64,000 nucleotides of DNA from Deltaproteobacteria bacterium. GTDB taxonomy: Bacteria > Desulfobacterota > Desulfomonilia > UBA1062. The translations under genes were made by a program, and so were the position numbers. Below, one piece after another: positions 1 to 8,924 of this stretch. A model generated the notes under the pieces. It was not told the origin of the DNA. It made no database searches and was given only the letters and a program-made list of their open reading frames with translations. Each line of letters starts with the position of its first letter. The first letter of the stretch is position 1. The stretch covers positions 29,946 to 93,945 of the forward strand of contig DSBG01000136.1 of the NCBI GenBank assembly GCA_011046135.1, given 5' to 3'.

Positions 1-392
1 CGCCTCAGGGCAATGAAATCGAAGGCCCTCTTCACGGTAAACCTCAGCAGGTCGGAGCCGAATGGCTTGATGATATAGTCGTAGGCCCCCAGGCGTTGTG
101 CCTCGATGACATTATCGATACTGGCAAAACCCGTAACAACCACAACGAGCGAATTCAACGCTTTCTTGCGAATAAAATCGATGACAGCCATGCCATCCAC
201 ATCAGGCATCCTCAAGTCGGTTATTACCACAGGATACTCCCGCTCAGAGAGAAGGCGGATACCCATCACGCCGCCGAGGGCCGTAACAACCGTCACTCCC
301 ATCTCGGCGAGAATATCCTCCATGAGGTAACAGTCACCCTCATCATCATCGATAATGAGCACCACTTTCTCTTCGGGGGAGAGAGATTTCAT
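1..392 (-). CDS. response regulator receiver-domain protein (3' part outside window)
   Basis: Manual minus-strand translation from ATG at 392: MKSLSPEEKVVLIIDDDEGDCYLMEDILAEMGV...VVITDLRMPDVDGMAVIDFIRKK...VVVVTGFASIDNVIEAQRLGAYDYIIKPF; acidic DDD, phospho-Asp (TDLRMPD), T and K positions of REC domains. Open at window edge. Confidence 0.9.
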   Translation of the reverse strand, partial: MKSLSPEEKVVLIIDDDEGDCYLMEDILAEMGVTVVTALGGVMGIRLLSEREYPVVITDLRMPDVDGMAVIDFIRKKALNSLVVVVTGFASIDNVIEAQRLGAYDYIIKPFGSDLLRFTVKRAFDFIALR

Positions 393-525
393 ATAGTTCC
401 ATAGATACGGAAAACCCCGGAAACTATCAAGCCCGGATTGAAAGACTGCCGCCTAGTGAATTCTTGGGAAACCGTGTGAGAACAGTCTGGTGCATCGATT
501 CTTGAGAATCGTCGGCCATTATTAC

Positions 526-765
526 TCAGTTATCATTCTTGGTAAGTTCGATACTCCCCAGGTAGGAATGAACAAGGGCAACCACGGGGGCAGACAGCGG
601 GTCATCATGTTCATCGTATTCCACCACGAATCTCTCTCCTGCGAAATAAATCACTACAGGCCTCACGTCTTCCCACTTTTCCAAGAGACTCTCCCTGTAC
701 TCCATCACTGTCTTCCCTGACACTCTTTTCACGCTCATGTACTCAATGGTATCGGATAGTTTCAC
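526..765 (-). CDS. hypothetical protein (79 aa)
   Basis: ORF MKLSDTIEYMSVKRVSGKTVMEYRESLLEKWEDVRPVVIYFAGERFVVEYDEHDD...; lies between two minus-strand genes with natural-looking composition; no family recognised. Confidence 0.55.
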   Translation of the reverse strand: MKLSDTIEYMSVKRVSGKTVMEYRESLLEKWEDVRPVVIYFAGERFVVEYDEHDDPLSAPVVALVHSYLGSIELTKNDN

Positions 766-787
766 GACTCCTGGAGCATGTTGCTGC

Positions 788-2011
788 TCAGCTTATGCCG
801 AAGATAGTGGCAAATCGGGAAAACCCGCTCTTGAATCCCTGTTCCGAGGTTCTCTTTTCCGGCGGTTCACTGATGCTTCTTCCCAGGTACTCGAGACACT
901 GGGAAGATTTACTCGCCGGATACAGATCCGTGATCAGCTTCCTCTGCATCTCGGCATTTCGGAAACCATCCTTGTCAAACAGGACACCGCCCAAGTATTC
1001 CGGTTTCACGGAGAACGTCGTTTCGAAGGCGTTGATACGTTCGTTGATTGTCTGGCAGATCCTGTTGAAGATGAATATGCCCTGATTCAGACTGGTGATT
1101 TGATTCATTACCACGAGAGGCACATACACCTTCTGGGGAACATAGAATTCAACATCCCTGAGAAGTCTTTCTTCGATTGTCTTGAATCTCTGGAATGATG
1201 CCTTGATACAGGCGTACCCTGCAATGATATCCTGCGGCGTCGTGACAATGAGGCTCTCATCTGAGGCCATGGCAAAATCAAGCACGACTGCCGAGATCCC
1301 CGCAGAGAGATCGAAGATGGTTATGTCATACTGCTGGCTGATCTTTCTGAACTGTCTAATAAACTTCGAGCGTTGGACATAGTTTATATTGGCGAGCTTG
1401 AATTCACCGGAGCTTCCCGCCACAAGGTCAAACCCGTAGGGGGTGTGCTCCACCATCTGGTCAAGATCGATATCGCCCAGGAGAAAATCATAGAGCGTGT
1501 AATCGGGAAACAGTGCCAGTTTATTGGAGATGTCCGCATTTCCAAGATCCGCATCGATGAGAAGTACGCCTTTCCCCTGATTGTACATGATCCTGGCAAC
1601 ATTGGCGGCAATGTGGGTTTTCCCGACGCCGCCCTTGTTTGAGATGATCGAGAGGATTCTACCTTCTCTCTTGCTCTCGGTCTTTTTCGTCATGGCCCTG
1701 TCATCCCTGGGAACATCGCTGGTGTAGTGGAGGGCAATGGCTTTCTGGATTGCATCCTTCTCTGCAAGCGCAACGTATACCTTTTTCCCCATGCGCTGAG
1801 AGAGGGCATCCATGCGTTCCTTTGTATCAGGATCACTGATGGCTACGAGAACACCCTTGTCGAGAAACCTGATGGGCAGACTGTTATGTTCCCTGGCATA
1901 GTCAGCATGGAGGAGTTCCAGGCACTTCCTGTCGGGAATCTCTCTGGTAAGGTCGATAAACGGTATCCCATATTTTCGTGCACGTGCCCTGATTTCTCTG
2001 TCTTCGCCCAT
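788..2011 (-). CDS. MinD/ParA-like P-loop ATPase with N-terminal T2SSE_N (GspE N-terminal/MshEN-like) domain
   Basis: N-term KYGIPFIDLTREIPDRKCLELLHADYAREHNSLPIRFLDKGVLVAISDPDTKERMDALSQRMGKKVYVALAEKDAIQKAIALHY resembles T2SSE_N; C-term IISNKGGVGKTHIAANVARIMYNQGKGVLLIDADLGNADIS is a deviant Walker A MinD/FlhG-type ATPase. Confidence 0.85.
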   Translation of the reverse strand: MGEDREIRARARKYGIPFIDLTREIPDRKCLELLHADYAREHNSLPIRFLDKGVLVAISDPDTKERMDALSQRMGKKVYVALAEKDAIQKAIALHYTSDVPRDDRAMTKKTESKREGRILSIISNKGGVGKTHIAANVARIMYNQGKGVLLIDADLGNADISNKLALFPDYTLYDFLLGDIDLDQMVEHTPYGFDLVAGSSGEFKLANINYVQRSKFIRQFRKISQQYDITIFDLSAGISAVVLDFAMASDESLIVTTPQDIIAGYACIKASFQRFKTIEERLLRDVEFYVPQKVYVPLVVMNQITSLNQGIFIFNRICQTINERINAFETTFSVKPEYLGGVLFDKDGFRNAEMQRKLITDLYPASKSSQCLEYLGRSISEPPEKRTSEQGFKSGFSRFATIFGIS

Positions 2012-2054
2012 TGAAACCCTCTTCTCGGATCTTCGGAAAAAAGGGTGGGAAGCT

Positions 2055-4613
2055 TTAATCCGGATTTAAAACCCTGTCTTTGAGAGATTGGAGAATGCTG
2101 ATGGCATCGATGGGCCTGAGACGCTCGACATCGATGTGGAGAAGTTCCTCGATGATCTGTGAATATTCATCCTCGAACAGACTCTGCTGTACCGGGCCCT
2201 GCTCATGCACAACCGGTACGGTCCTGCTCTTTTTTCCAATTCCGGCAAGCAGTATCCGTGCCTTTTCCACCACCTCTTCGGGTATACCCGCGAGCCGGGC
2301 CACATGGATCCCGTAGCTCCTGCCGATCGCTCCACGTTTGAGTGCCCGGAGGAAGACCACCTCTCCCCCCGTCTCATCCACAGCCATGTGGTAGTTTTTG
2401 ATCCCCTGGTGCCTTCGTGCCAGATCGGCGAGTTCGTGGTAGTGCGTTGCGAAAAAGGTACGGATGCACTGCTTGTCGAGATATTCAGCCACTGCCCATG
2501 CGAGTGACATCCCGTCATAGGTGGAGGTTCCCCGTCCGATCTCGTCCAGGATGACCAGGCTGTGGGGCGTGGCATTGTTGAGGATATCTGCTGTCTCGCT
2601 CATCTCCACGAGAAACGTGCTCTGCCCTGCTGAGAGATTGTCCAGGGCGCCGATCCTGGTGAAAATCCTGTCAACGATTCCGATGGTTGCCTCCCTGGCA
2701 GGGACAAAGGATCCCATCTGAGCCATGAGGGAGATGAGTGCAACCTGTCTCATGAAGGTTGATTTCCCCGCCATGTTGGGACCGGTAATGATATGGATGG
2801 TATCTCTCTCCCCCTTGAAAGAACAGGAGTTGGGTACGAACTCTCCGCTCTTGAGCACCCTCTCCACTACGGGGTGCCTTCCTGAAATGATCTCCATGGT
2901 CCTGTCCAGAGTGATCTCGGGACGGGCGTATCCGTACTCGAGGGCCACCTGAGCAAAATTTGCCAGGACATCGATACTGGAAATGGCATCCACCGTTCTC
3001 TTGAGCTCCACAGTGAAACCCACGAGGTACTCCCGGAGCTCGGCAAAGATTCTCATTTCAATCTGAGTGATTGCGTCCTGGGCTCCCAGGAGCTTGGCCT
3101 CGTACTCCTTGAGCTCTGGCGTGATGTAACGCTCGGCGTTGGTGAGCGTCTGCTTGCGTATGTAATGCTGGGGAGCTTTCTCAGCGGTCGCCTTCGATAC
3201 CTCGATGTAGTATCCGAACACTTTATTGAAGCCGATCTTGAGTGTGTTGATACCAGTGGCCTGGCGTTCCCGTGTCTCCAGAGATGCCAGGTACTGCTTC
3301 GAATCTCGCCTGAGCAGACGCAGGTCATCGAGCTCCTCGTCCACACCCGATGCGATCACTCCCGTGTCGGAAAGCTTGTTCGGCGGATCAGGAACAAGGG
3401 TGCGGAAGATTCGGGAACGAACCTCATCGAGGTCATCGAGCCTCTCCCTGAGCTCAGCGAGAAGACCTGAGGATGCCGGGTCTATCATCTCCTGTATGCG
3501 GGGTACCTGCTCCAGCCCGCCACCCAGAGCCACTATATCCCGGGGAGAGGCACTCCCGGCACAGATCCTGCCGATGATGCGCTCCATGTCAGGAATCCCA
3601 CCCAGGAGAACCCGGAGGCCTGAAAGCAGGTCTTTCCTCGCACACAGAGCCTCCACGGCATCGTGCCTGCGGGATATCCCGTCGATGTCCATGTGGGGGA
3701 AACACATCCAGTCAGCCAGCTTTCTCGCTCCCATCGAGGTGCACGTGTGATTGAGCACCGAAAACAGGGTGTTCTTCTTCTCCCCGGTGATTGCATCGAA
3801 CAGTTCGAGATTCCTCGTGGTAGTGGAACCGAGGATCATGAATCTTCCGGGGTTATAGAACCTCAGCGCAGTGATGTGGGCAAGCGCTGCCTTCTGTGTC
3901 TGTCTGACATAGTCGAGCACCATTGCCGAGGCCGTAAGGGCTTCGTCTCTGTCCTTCAGGCCGAGCCCATCGATACCGACGGTTCCGAAATGCTCCGAGA
4001 GAATCTCAACAGCCCTTTCGGTTTCCAGGGGGACGCTTACCGGGGTAACGAAAAACCCCTCGGGTATAATCCGGGTATCCGTCACAATGATCTCACTTGG
4101 ACAGACTCGGTGGAGTTCATTGATGAAGTCCAGACTGGAAGCCACCTCCGTCGCCCTGAAGTCTCCCGTGGAGATATCGATGAATGCAACGCCGATCATT
4201 TCCTGCCTCGGGTTCTTGCTCACGGCCATGAGGTAATTCGCCCTGTCGTTTAACAGGTGCCTGTCATCTGTGAGCAGTCCCGGGGTGATGACCTGGACAA
4301 CCTCGCGGTGTACAAGCCCACGCTCAGAGGCTCCAGATTGACTCTGTTCACAGATAGCCACCTTCATACCCATCCGGATGAGCCGGGAGATGTATGCCGA
4401 TGCACTGTGATAGGGAACCCCGCACATGGGAACGGGATTGTCCTTGTTCTTGTCTCGTGTGGTCAGCGCAATTCCAAGAATCCGCGATGCTTCACGGGCA
4501 TCCTCGTGGAACATCTCGTAGAAATCTCCCATACGATAGAACAGGATGGCATCTTTGTGCTGTTCCTTGATGGTACGGTACTGCTGCATCATGGGAGTGA
4601 TGTTCGTCATCAT
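2055..4613 (-). CDS. mutS: DNA mismatch repair protein MutS
   Basis: 852 aa; TPMMQQYRTIKEQHKDAILFYRMGDFYEMFHEDA, ITGPNMAGKSTFMRQVALI, FLVEMSETADILNNATPHSLVILDEIGRGTSTYDG, FFATHYHELADL. Confidence 0.98.
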   Translation of the reverse strand: MMTNITPMMQQYRTIKEQHKDAILFYRMGDFYEMFHEDAREASRILGIALTTRDKNKDNPVPMCGVPYHSASAYISRLIRMGMKVAICEQSQSGASERGLVHREVVQVITPGLLTDDRHLLNDRANYLMAVSKNPRQEMIGVAFIDISTGDFRATEVASSLDFINELHRVCPSEIIVTDTRIIPEGFFVTPVSVPLETERAVEILSEHFGTVGIDGLGLKDRDEALTASAMVLDYVRQTQKAALAHITALRFYNPGRFMILGSTTTRNLELFDAITGEKKNTLFSVLNHTCTSMGARKLADWMCFPHMDIDGISRRHDAVEALCARKDLLSGLRVLLGGIPDMERIIGRICAGSASPRDIVALGGGLEQVPRIQEMIDPASSGLLAELRERLDDLDEVRSRIFRTLVPDPPNKLSDTGVIASGVDEELDDLRLLRRDSKQYLASLETRERQATGINTLKIGFNKVFGYYIEVSKATAEKAPQHYIRKQTLTNAERYITPELKEYEAKLLGAQDAITQIEMRIFAELREYLVGFTVELKRTVDAISSIDVLANFAQVALEYGYARPEITLDRTMEIISGRHPVVERVLKSGEFVPNSCSFKGERDTIHIITGPNMAGKSTFMRQVALISLMAQMGSFVPAREATIGIVDRIFTRIGALDNLSAGQSTFLVEMSETADILNNATPHSLVILDEIGRGTSTYDGMSLAWAVAEYLDKQCIRTFFATHYHELADLARRHQGIKNYHMAVDETGGEVVFLRALKRGAIGRSYGIHVARLAGIPEEVVEKARILLAGIGKKSRTVPVVHEQGPVQQSLFEDEYSQIIEELLHIDVERLRPIDAISILQSLKDRVLNPD

Positions 4614-4990
4614 GGATCCCGGTCATGCTCCTGAAGTTCCCTCAGGCGCCGATCTTCTTCTTCCTGTTCCTTGAATTCCCTCAGGCTGAACGACTTGAAT
4701 CGCTCCACGAACTTCGGATGATTCATATATTTCAGATTGGTTGACAGGAATGACTCTTTTATACGCTGTGCCACCTCGTCCACCTCTGCGGCATGAACAG
4801 CCTGCCTCTTGAGCACCCGGGTTTTCCTGAGACGGTTCCCCCCGCAATACCTCCTGAGCTCCTGATCTTCTTCGGAGAGATCCACGACCATGCTGATTTC
4901 AAGATGTATGAGATACAGGGTTCCTGTCAGAACCCTGGACTTGTCATCCACCTCCACGACAACACCGTTTTTCAGAGTGATCGTTTCCAT
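4610..4990 (-). CDS. conserved-looking hypothetical protein coupled to mutS
   Basis: Probable start METITLKNGVVVEVDDKSRVLTGTLYLIHLEISMVVDL... (the ORF track extends upstream to 5059); stop overlaps mutS start by 4 nt. Confidence 0.7.
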   Translation of the reverse strand: METITLKNGVVVEVDDKSRVLTGTLYLIHLEISMVVDLSEEDQELRRYCGGNRLRKTRVLKRQAVHAAEVDEVAQRIKESFLSTNLKYMNHPKFVERFKSFSLREFKEQEEEDRRLRELQEHDRDP

Positions 4991-5050
4991 CGTCACAAAG
5001 AAATAATACGAGCGCGGAGACAAAAGCAACAACGAGCTGAAAAATGTAAG

Positions 5051-5160
5051 CGGCACCAAGCACTTTCTCCCCCGTACTCACTGAAGACCAGAGTGTCATA
5101 GAAAAATTATTGCAGGAACCCCGGCTCACCCAGCTCTTTCTCCCCGTACTCGTTGAGGAC
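5051..5160. repeat. two imperfect ~38-bp direct repeats (5051-5088 and 5123-5160)
   Basis: cggcaccaagcactttctcccccgtactcactgaagac vs ggctcacccagctctttctccccgtactcgttgaggac, aligned by eye with one gap; in the space between fliR and the next gene. Confidence 0.5.
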
Positions 5161-5204
5161 AGGGAGAGCTAGGTGATCATCGAGGAAGAGCGGATCCGGG
5201 ATGA

Positions 5205-5987
5205 TCAGAACATGCCCAGGGAGGAAATCATGAACTCCCAGGCCTTTGCCAGCGCTCCGCTCATGAACAGCGGGAGCAGGGAGATGACAAAGGTGGTGAA
5301 CGTCAGCCCTACTGCGATGGTGAGGGGAAAGGCCATGAGAAACACGTTCATCTGGGGCAGGGCCCTGGCGATTATGGCAAAGGCGACATTGATGAGCAGA
5401 AGGACTCCGATGATCGGGGAAGCCACCTTGACACCGATCATGAACATCTGACCACCGTAGGCCAGACAGCCGAGCAGGAAGGAGCGCTGGGGAAAAGAGG
5501 CATCGAGGGGAATCAGGTAGTAGCTCTCCACCAGGGCCTTGATGAGCATGTGTTCACCGCCGATGGCGAAGAACAGAAGAAAGGCGGTGATGTACATCAC
5601 GTTCGAGGTGATGGGGGCGTCGATTCCTGTCATGGGATCCACCACGTTGGCAATGGCGAAGCCCATCTGAAATCCGGCGATTTCCCCTGCAATCTGAATG
5701 CCTGCAAAAATGATGGTTACGGCGAGGCCGAGGCTCATGCCGATGAGCGCCTCATGAAGCAGAAAAACAAGGAGGGTGAGCACATTGATATCCTCTGCAC
5801 GGATGAGAGGAGAAGGCACCATCGGGACGAGCACCAGGCTCAGGAAAAAAGCGAGGATGGCGGTGATTCTCCTGGGTATGAGCTCGGCGCTGAAAAACGG
5901 TATCATCGCGAAGATGATGCCCACCCTCAGAAAGATAAAGACAAACGTGAGGGTGTCCTGCCACGCCAGTGATAACAGCTCGTTCAT
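5205..5987 (-). CDS. fliR: flagellar biosynthetic protein FliR
   Basis: 260 aa multi-TM protein; FLRVGIIFAMIPFFSAELIPRRITAILAFFLSLVLVP...; follows fliP-fliQ. Confidence 0.93.
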   Translation of the reverse strand: MNELLSLAWQDTLTFVFIFLRVGIIFAMIPFFSAELIPRRITAILAFFLSLVLVPMVPSPLIRAEDINVLTLLVFLLHEALIGMSLGLAVTIIFAGIQIAGEIAGFQMGFAIANVVDPMTGIDAPITSNVMYITAFLLFFAIGGEHMLIKALVESYYLIPLDASFPQRSFLLGCLAYGGQMFMIGVKVASPIIGVLLLINVAFAIIARALPQMNVFLMAFPLTIAVGLTFTTFVISLLPLFMSGALAKAWEFMISSLGMF

Positions 5988-6253
5988 CGGATCAGGAAGG
6001 GGATGTTGTTGAAAAGGTTCGTGGTATAGGTCGTAAGCTTTTCAATGATCCAGGGAAGAGAAAAGAGCAGTGCGAGGAACACAGCGATAATCTTGGGAAC
6101 AAAGGTGAGTGTCATCTCCTGGATCTGGGTTACCGCTGAAAACACGCTGATGCTCAGTCCCACGATCAGACCGATCAGGAGCATCGGCGCTCCCACCATC
6201 AATGCGAGCTTGATCGCCTCGGACATGATCGTGCTCACGGTTTCGGGGGTCAT
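5984..6253 (-). CDS. fliQ: flagellar biosynthetic protein FliQ
   Basis: MTPETVSTIMSEAIKLALMVGAPMLLIGLIVGLSISVFSAVTQIQEMTLTFVPKIIAVF; start trimmed from the track ORF so that it overlaps the fliP stop. Confidence 0.95.
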   Translation of the reverse strand: MTPETVSTIMSEAIKLALMVGAPMLLIGLIVGLSISVFSAVTQIQEMTLTFVPKIIAVFLALLFSLPWIIEKLTTYTTNLFNNIPFLIR

Positions 6254-7008
6254 CCCACAAATCCCCGCAACAGAGATCCCACAAGAAGATTCCATCCATC
6301 AACCAGCACAAAGAGCATGACCTTGAAGGGGAGCGATATCATGATGGGCGGCAGCATCATCATACCCATGGACAGCAGAATAGAGGATACAACCATGTCG
6401 ATGATCAGGAATGGGACGAACAGGATGAATCCGATCTGAAACGCTGTTTTCAGTTCGCTGATCATGAATGCAGGGATCAGCGCCCTTGTCGGAACCTCTT
6501 CCCTGTTCTCAGGTTTTGCCTGTTTCATGATGCCCAGGAACAGGGAGAGATCCTTCTCGCGGGTCTGCCGGAACATGAACTCTCTCAGCGGTGTCTCCGC
6601 ATTATTCAATGCCTGGGAAAAAGAGATATACCCGTTCTGGTAGGGGACGATGGCCTGTTCGTTGATACTGTCGATGGTCGGAGACATGATGAAGAACGTC
6701 AAAAAAATGGCAAGGGCGGTAAGAACCTGCATCGGGGGCATCTGCTGGGTTCCCAGAGCCTGACGGAGAAACCCGAGAACCACCACGGTCCTGGTAAACG
6801 AGGTGACCATGATCATGATGGAGGGAGCCAGCGCAAGGATGGTGAGGATGAAGAGGACCTGGAGGACACCCATCACCTCTTCGGGGTTCTGTGCTTCCTG
6901 CACACCGAAGTTAATACTGGGAATCTGAATTTCCTGGGCAGAGAGAATTCCCGGGAGAAAAACCAGGGCAAGAGTGAGTGTAAGGGCTCGGTTCGACATG
7001 ATGCTCAT
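6250..7008 (-). CDS. fliP: flagellar biosynthetic protein FliP
   Basis: 252 aa; VTSFTRTVVVLGFLRQALGTQQMPPMQVLTALAIFLTFFIMSPTIDSINEQAIVPYQNGYIS; FMISELKTAFQIGFILFVPFLIIDMVVSSILLSMGMMMLPP. Confidence 0.98.
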   Translation of the reverse strand: MSIMSNRALTLTLALVFLPGILSAQEIQIPSINFGVQEAQNPEEVMGVLQVLFILTILALAPSIMIMVTSFTRTVVVLGFLRQALGTQQMPPMQVLTALAIFLTFFIMSPTIDSINEQAIVPYQNGYISFSQALNNAETPLREFMFRQTREKDLSLFLGIMKQAKPENREEVPTRALIPAFMISELKTAFQIGFILFVPFLIIDMVVSSILLSMGMMMLPPIMISLPFKVMLFVLVDGWNLLVGSLLRGFVG

Positions 7009-7385
7009 AGATTCCCCTGGGCGGTCTTCATCTCGTCAAGAGCTTTTTCAAAATCCCCTCCCTCCATGTCCTTGATCAGGGAGATACTGTTGGAGGTTAC
7101 CCCGAGGAGCAGGATGGATTTTCCAACCCGTACGAGGGCAAGGTGTGATTTGGCACCGAGGGCCATCTGACCGAGGATGTCGAGCCCGAGATTTTTCTTG
7201 ACCCGCGCCACAGGTCCGTACCGCTTCAGGACCCATGCCAGAAAGAAGAGCAGTGCCATGACCGCAATCAGGGCACTCAGAGCCCTGAGGCTCATTCCTG
7301 CGAGGGGAACCTCAGCGCAGTGGAGTTCTCCACACGGGACAACAAGAAGTACGAGAAGCGTCAACAGGGTCGAAAAACACTTCAT
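7005..7385 (-). CDS. fliO: flagellar biosynthetic protein FliO
   Basis: Signal/TM then VARVKKNLGLDILGQMALGAKSHLALVRVGKSILLLGVTSNSISLI; position between fliN and fliP. Confidence 0.85.
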   Translation of the reverse strand: MKCFSTLLTLLVLLVVPCGELHCAEVPLAGMSLRALSALIAVMALLFFLAWVLKRYGPVARVKKNLGLDILGQMALGAKSHLALVRVGKSILLLGVTSNSISLIKDMEGGDFEKALDEMKTAQGNL

Positions 7386-7912
7386 GCCAATCTCTTCACC
7401 CTTTCGAGGGGGCTCACGATGTCGGTGATTCTGATTCCGAATTTTTCGCTCACCACAACCACTTCCCCTCGTGCAACGAGTTTGCTGTTAACGAGGATAT
7501 CGAGGGGTTCCCCCGCAAGCCTGTTCAATTCGATGACAGATCCCTGTCCGAGCTGGAGCAGATCGTTGATGAGCATCTTTGTCTTTCCCATTTCAACCGT
7601 TACCTCCAGCGGGATATCAAGAATGAAATCGAGATCTTGCGCCGATCCCGAGACCGAATGTTCACCAAGATCATCAAACCGGTGTTTTGCCCTGTTCCCG
7701 CTAACATCATCTTCCATTGTTTTCTCTTCACCTTCCTCCAGGGATTTGGCCCACTCCTGTGCAAGCGCCTCCTGATCCATGTCACGAACGTTTTCCAGCT
7801 GTGCGCTGTCCTCAGGCTGCTCTTCGATGGCATCACGAGGGAGCGGGGAATTCGCCAGGGCGGTTTCGTCTCCTTCAAGGGCATCTGTGATATTCTTCTC
7901 TTCCTCGGCCAT
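7382..7912 (-). CDS. fliN: flagellar motor switch protein FliN
   Basis: C-term LDFILDIPLEVTVEMGKTKMLINDLLQLGQGSVIELNRLAGEPLDILVNSKLVARGEVVVVSEKFGIRITDIVS; likely start MAEEEKN at 7912. Confidence 0.95.
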   Translation of the reverse strand: MAEEEKNITDALEGDETALANSPLPRDAIEEQPEDSAQLENVRDMDQEALAQEWAKSLEEGEEKTMEDDVSGNRAKHRFDDLGEHSVSGSAQDLDFILDIPLEVTVEMGKTKMLINDLLQLGQGSVIELNRLAGEPLDILVNSKLVARGEVVVVSEKFGIRITDIVSPLERVKRLA

Positions 7913-7922
7913 TGTTTCCTCC

Positions 7923-8915
7923 TTAGTAGCGCTGTCTGTCGATGGTTCCCACAATGTCAACTGCAAGATTCTCTTTCATCTTGCCAGGCCTGCCATGAAA
8001 TTTCGGTTGGTTCTGAACCTTTACGACGATGGGATCGCATGCATCCCTGTCGAGAACAAGGACATTGCCCGGTCTGAGGGAGACCAGTTCCCTTGGGGTA
8101 ATGTATGTTTTCCCGAGCTCAGCACTCAGTTCCACGTTTACCCCGACGAGTTCATTCTTGAGCCTGTTTACCCATGCCCTGTCCACGCTTGTTTTTTCTT
8201 CTGCATGGAAACTTGCATAGAGTCGTTCACGGATAGGCTCCAGGAGCATGTAGGGAATGCAGACCATGATGTTTCCACTCGCATCCTCCATCTCGACATC
8301 GAACTGAGCAACCACCAGGACCTCTTCGTTCGAGATGATACCGGCAAACTGCGGGTTCATCTCACTTCTGACATAGGAGAATTCTAGGCTGTAAACGGGT
8401 TGCCACGCCGCGGCGAGTTCCTTGATGGCTGCAGAGACAACCTTGTAGAGCATCCTCTGTTCGATGGGGGTGAACTCTCTTCCCTCCACCTTCATGGATC
8501 CCGAACCTTTTCCTCCAAAAAAACAGTCAATGAGTGCGAAGACCAGCTTCGTTTCCAGAACCACCAGTGCGTTTCCCCGCAGCGGTTCCACCTTGATGAT
8601 GTGAATGCTCGTGGGCACCGGCAGCGACCTCATGAAGTTCCCGAACTTCAGCGTGTCAAGAGATACCGGAGTAAGGTCAACCATGCGCCTGAGCATGCTT
8701 GAGAGCGAATTTCTGAAAAATCGGGCAAACCGGTCGTGTATCGCATCAAGCGATGGCATACGACCCCTGATGACCTTGTCCTGGGCGGTGAAATCATAGA
8801 CGTGCACCTCCGATGAGCCCAGAGCACTCGAGATGTCCCTCTCGGTTTCAATTTCTCCACCGACAACCCCCTTCAAGAGGGCATCAACTTCTTCCTGGGT
8901 GAGAATCTGTCCCAT
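7923..8915 (-). CDS. fliM: flagellar motor switch protein FliM
   Basis: 330 aa; MGQILTQEEVDALLKGVVGGE...YDFTAQDKVIRGRMPSLDAIHDRFARFFRNSLSSMLRR. Confidence 0.97.
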   Translation of the reverse strand: MGQILTQEEVDALLKGVVGGEIETERDISSALGSSEVHVYDFTAQDKVIRGRMPSLDAIHDRFARFFRNSLSSMLRRMVDLTPVSLDTLKFGNFMRSLPVPTSIHIIKVEPLRGNALVVLETKLVFALIDCFFGGKGSGSMKVEGREFTPIEQRMLYKVVSAAIKELAAAWQPVYSLEFSYVRSEMNPQFAGIISNEEVLVVAQFDVEMEDASGNIMVCIPYMLLEPIRERLYASFHAEEKTSVDRAWVNRLKNELVGVNVELSAELGKTYITPRELVSLRPGNVLVLDRDACDPIVVKVQNQPKFHGRPGKMKENLAVDIVGTIDRQRY

Positions 8916-8924
8916 GCATCAACC

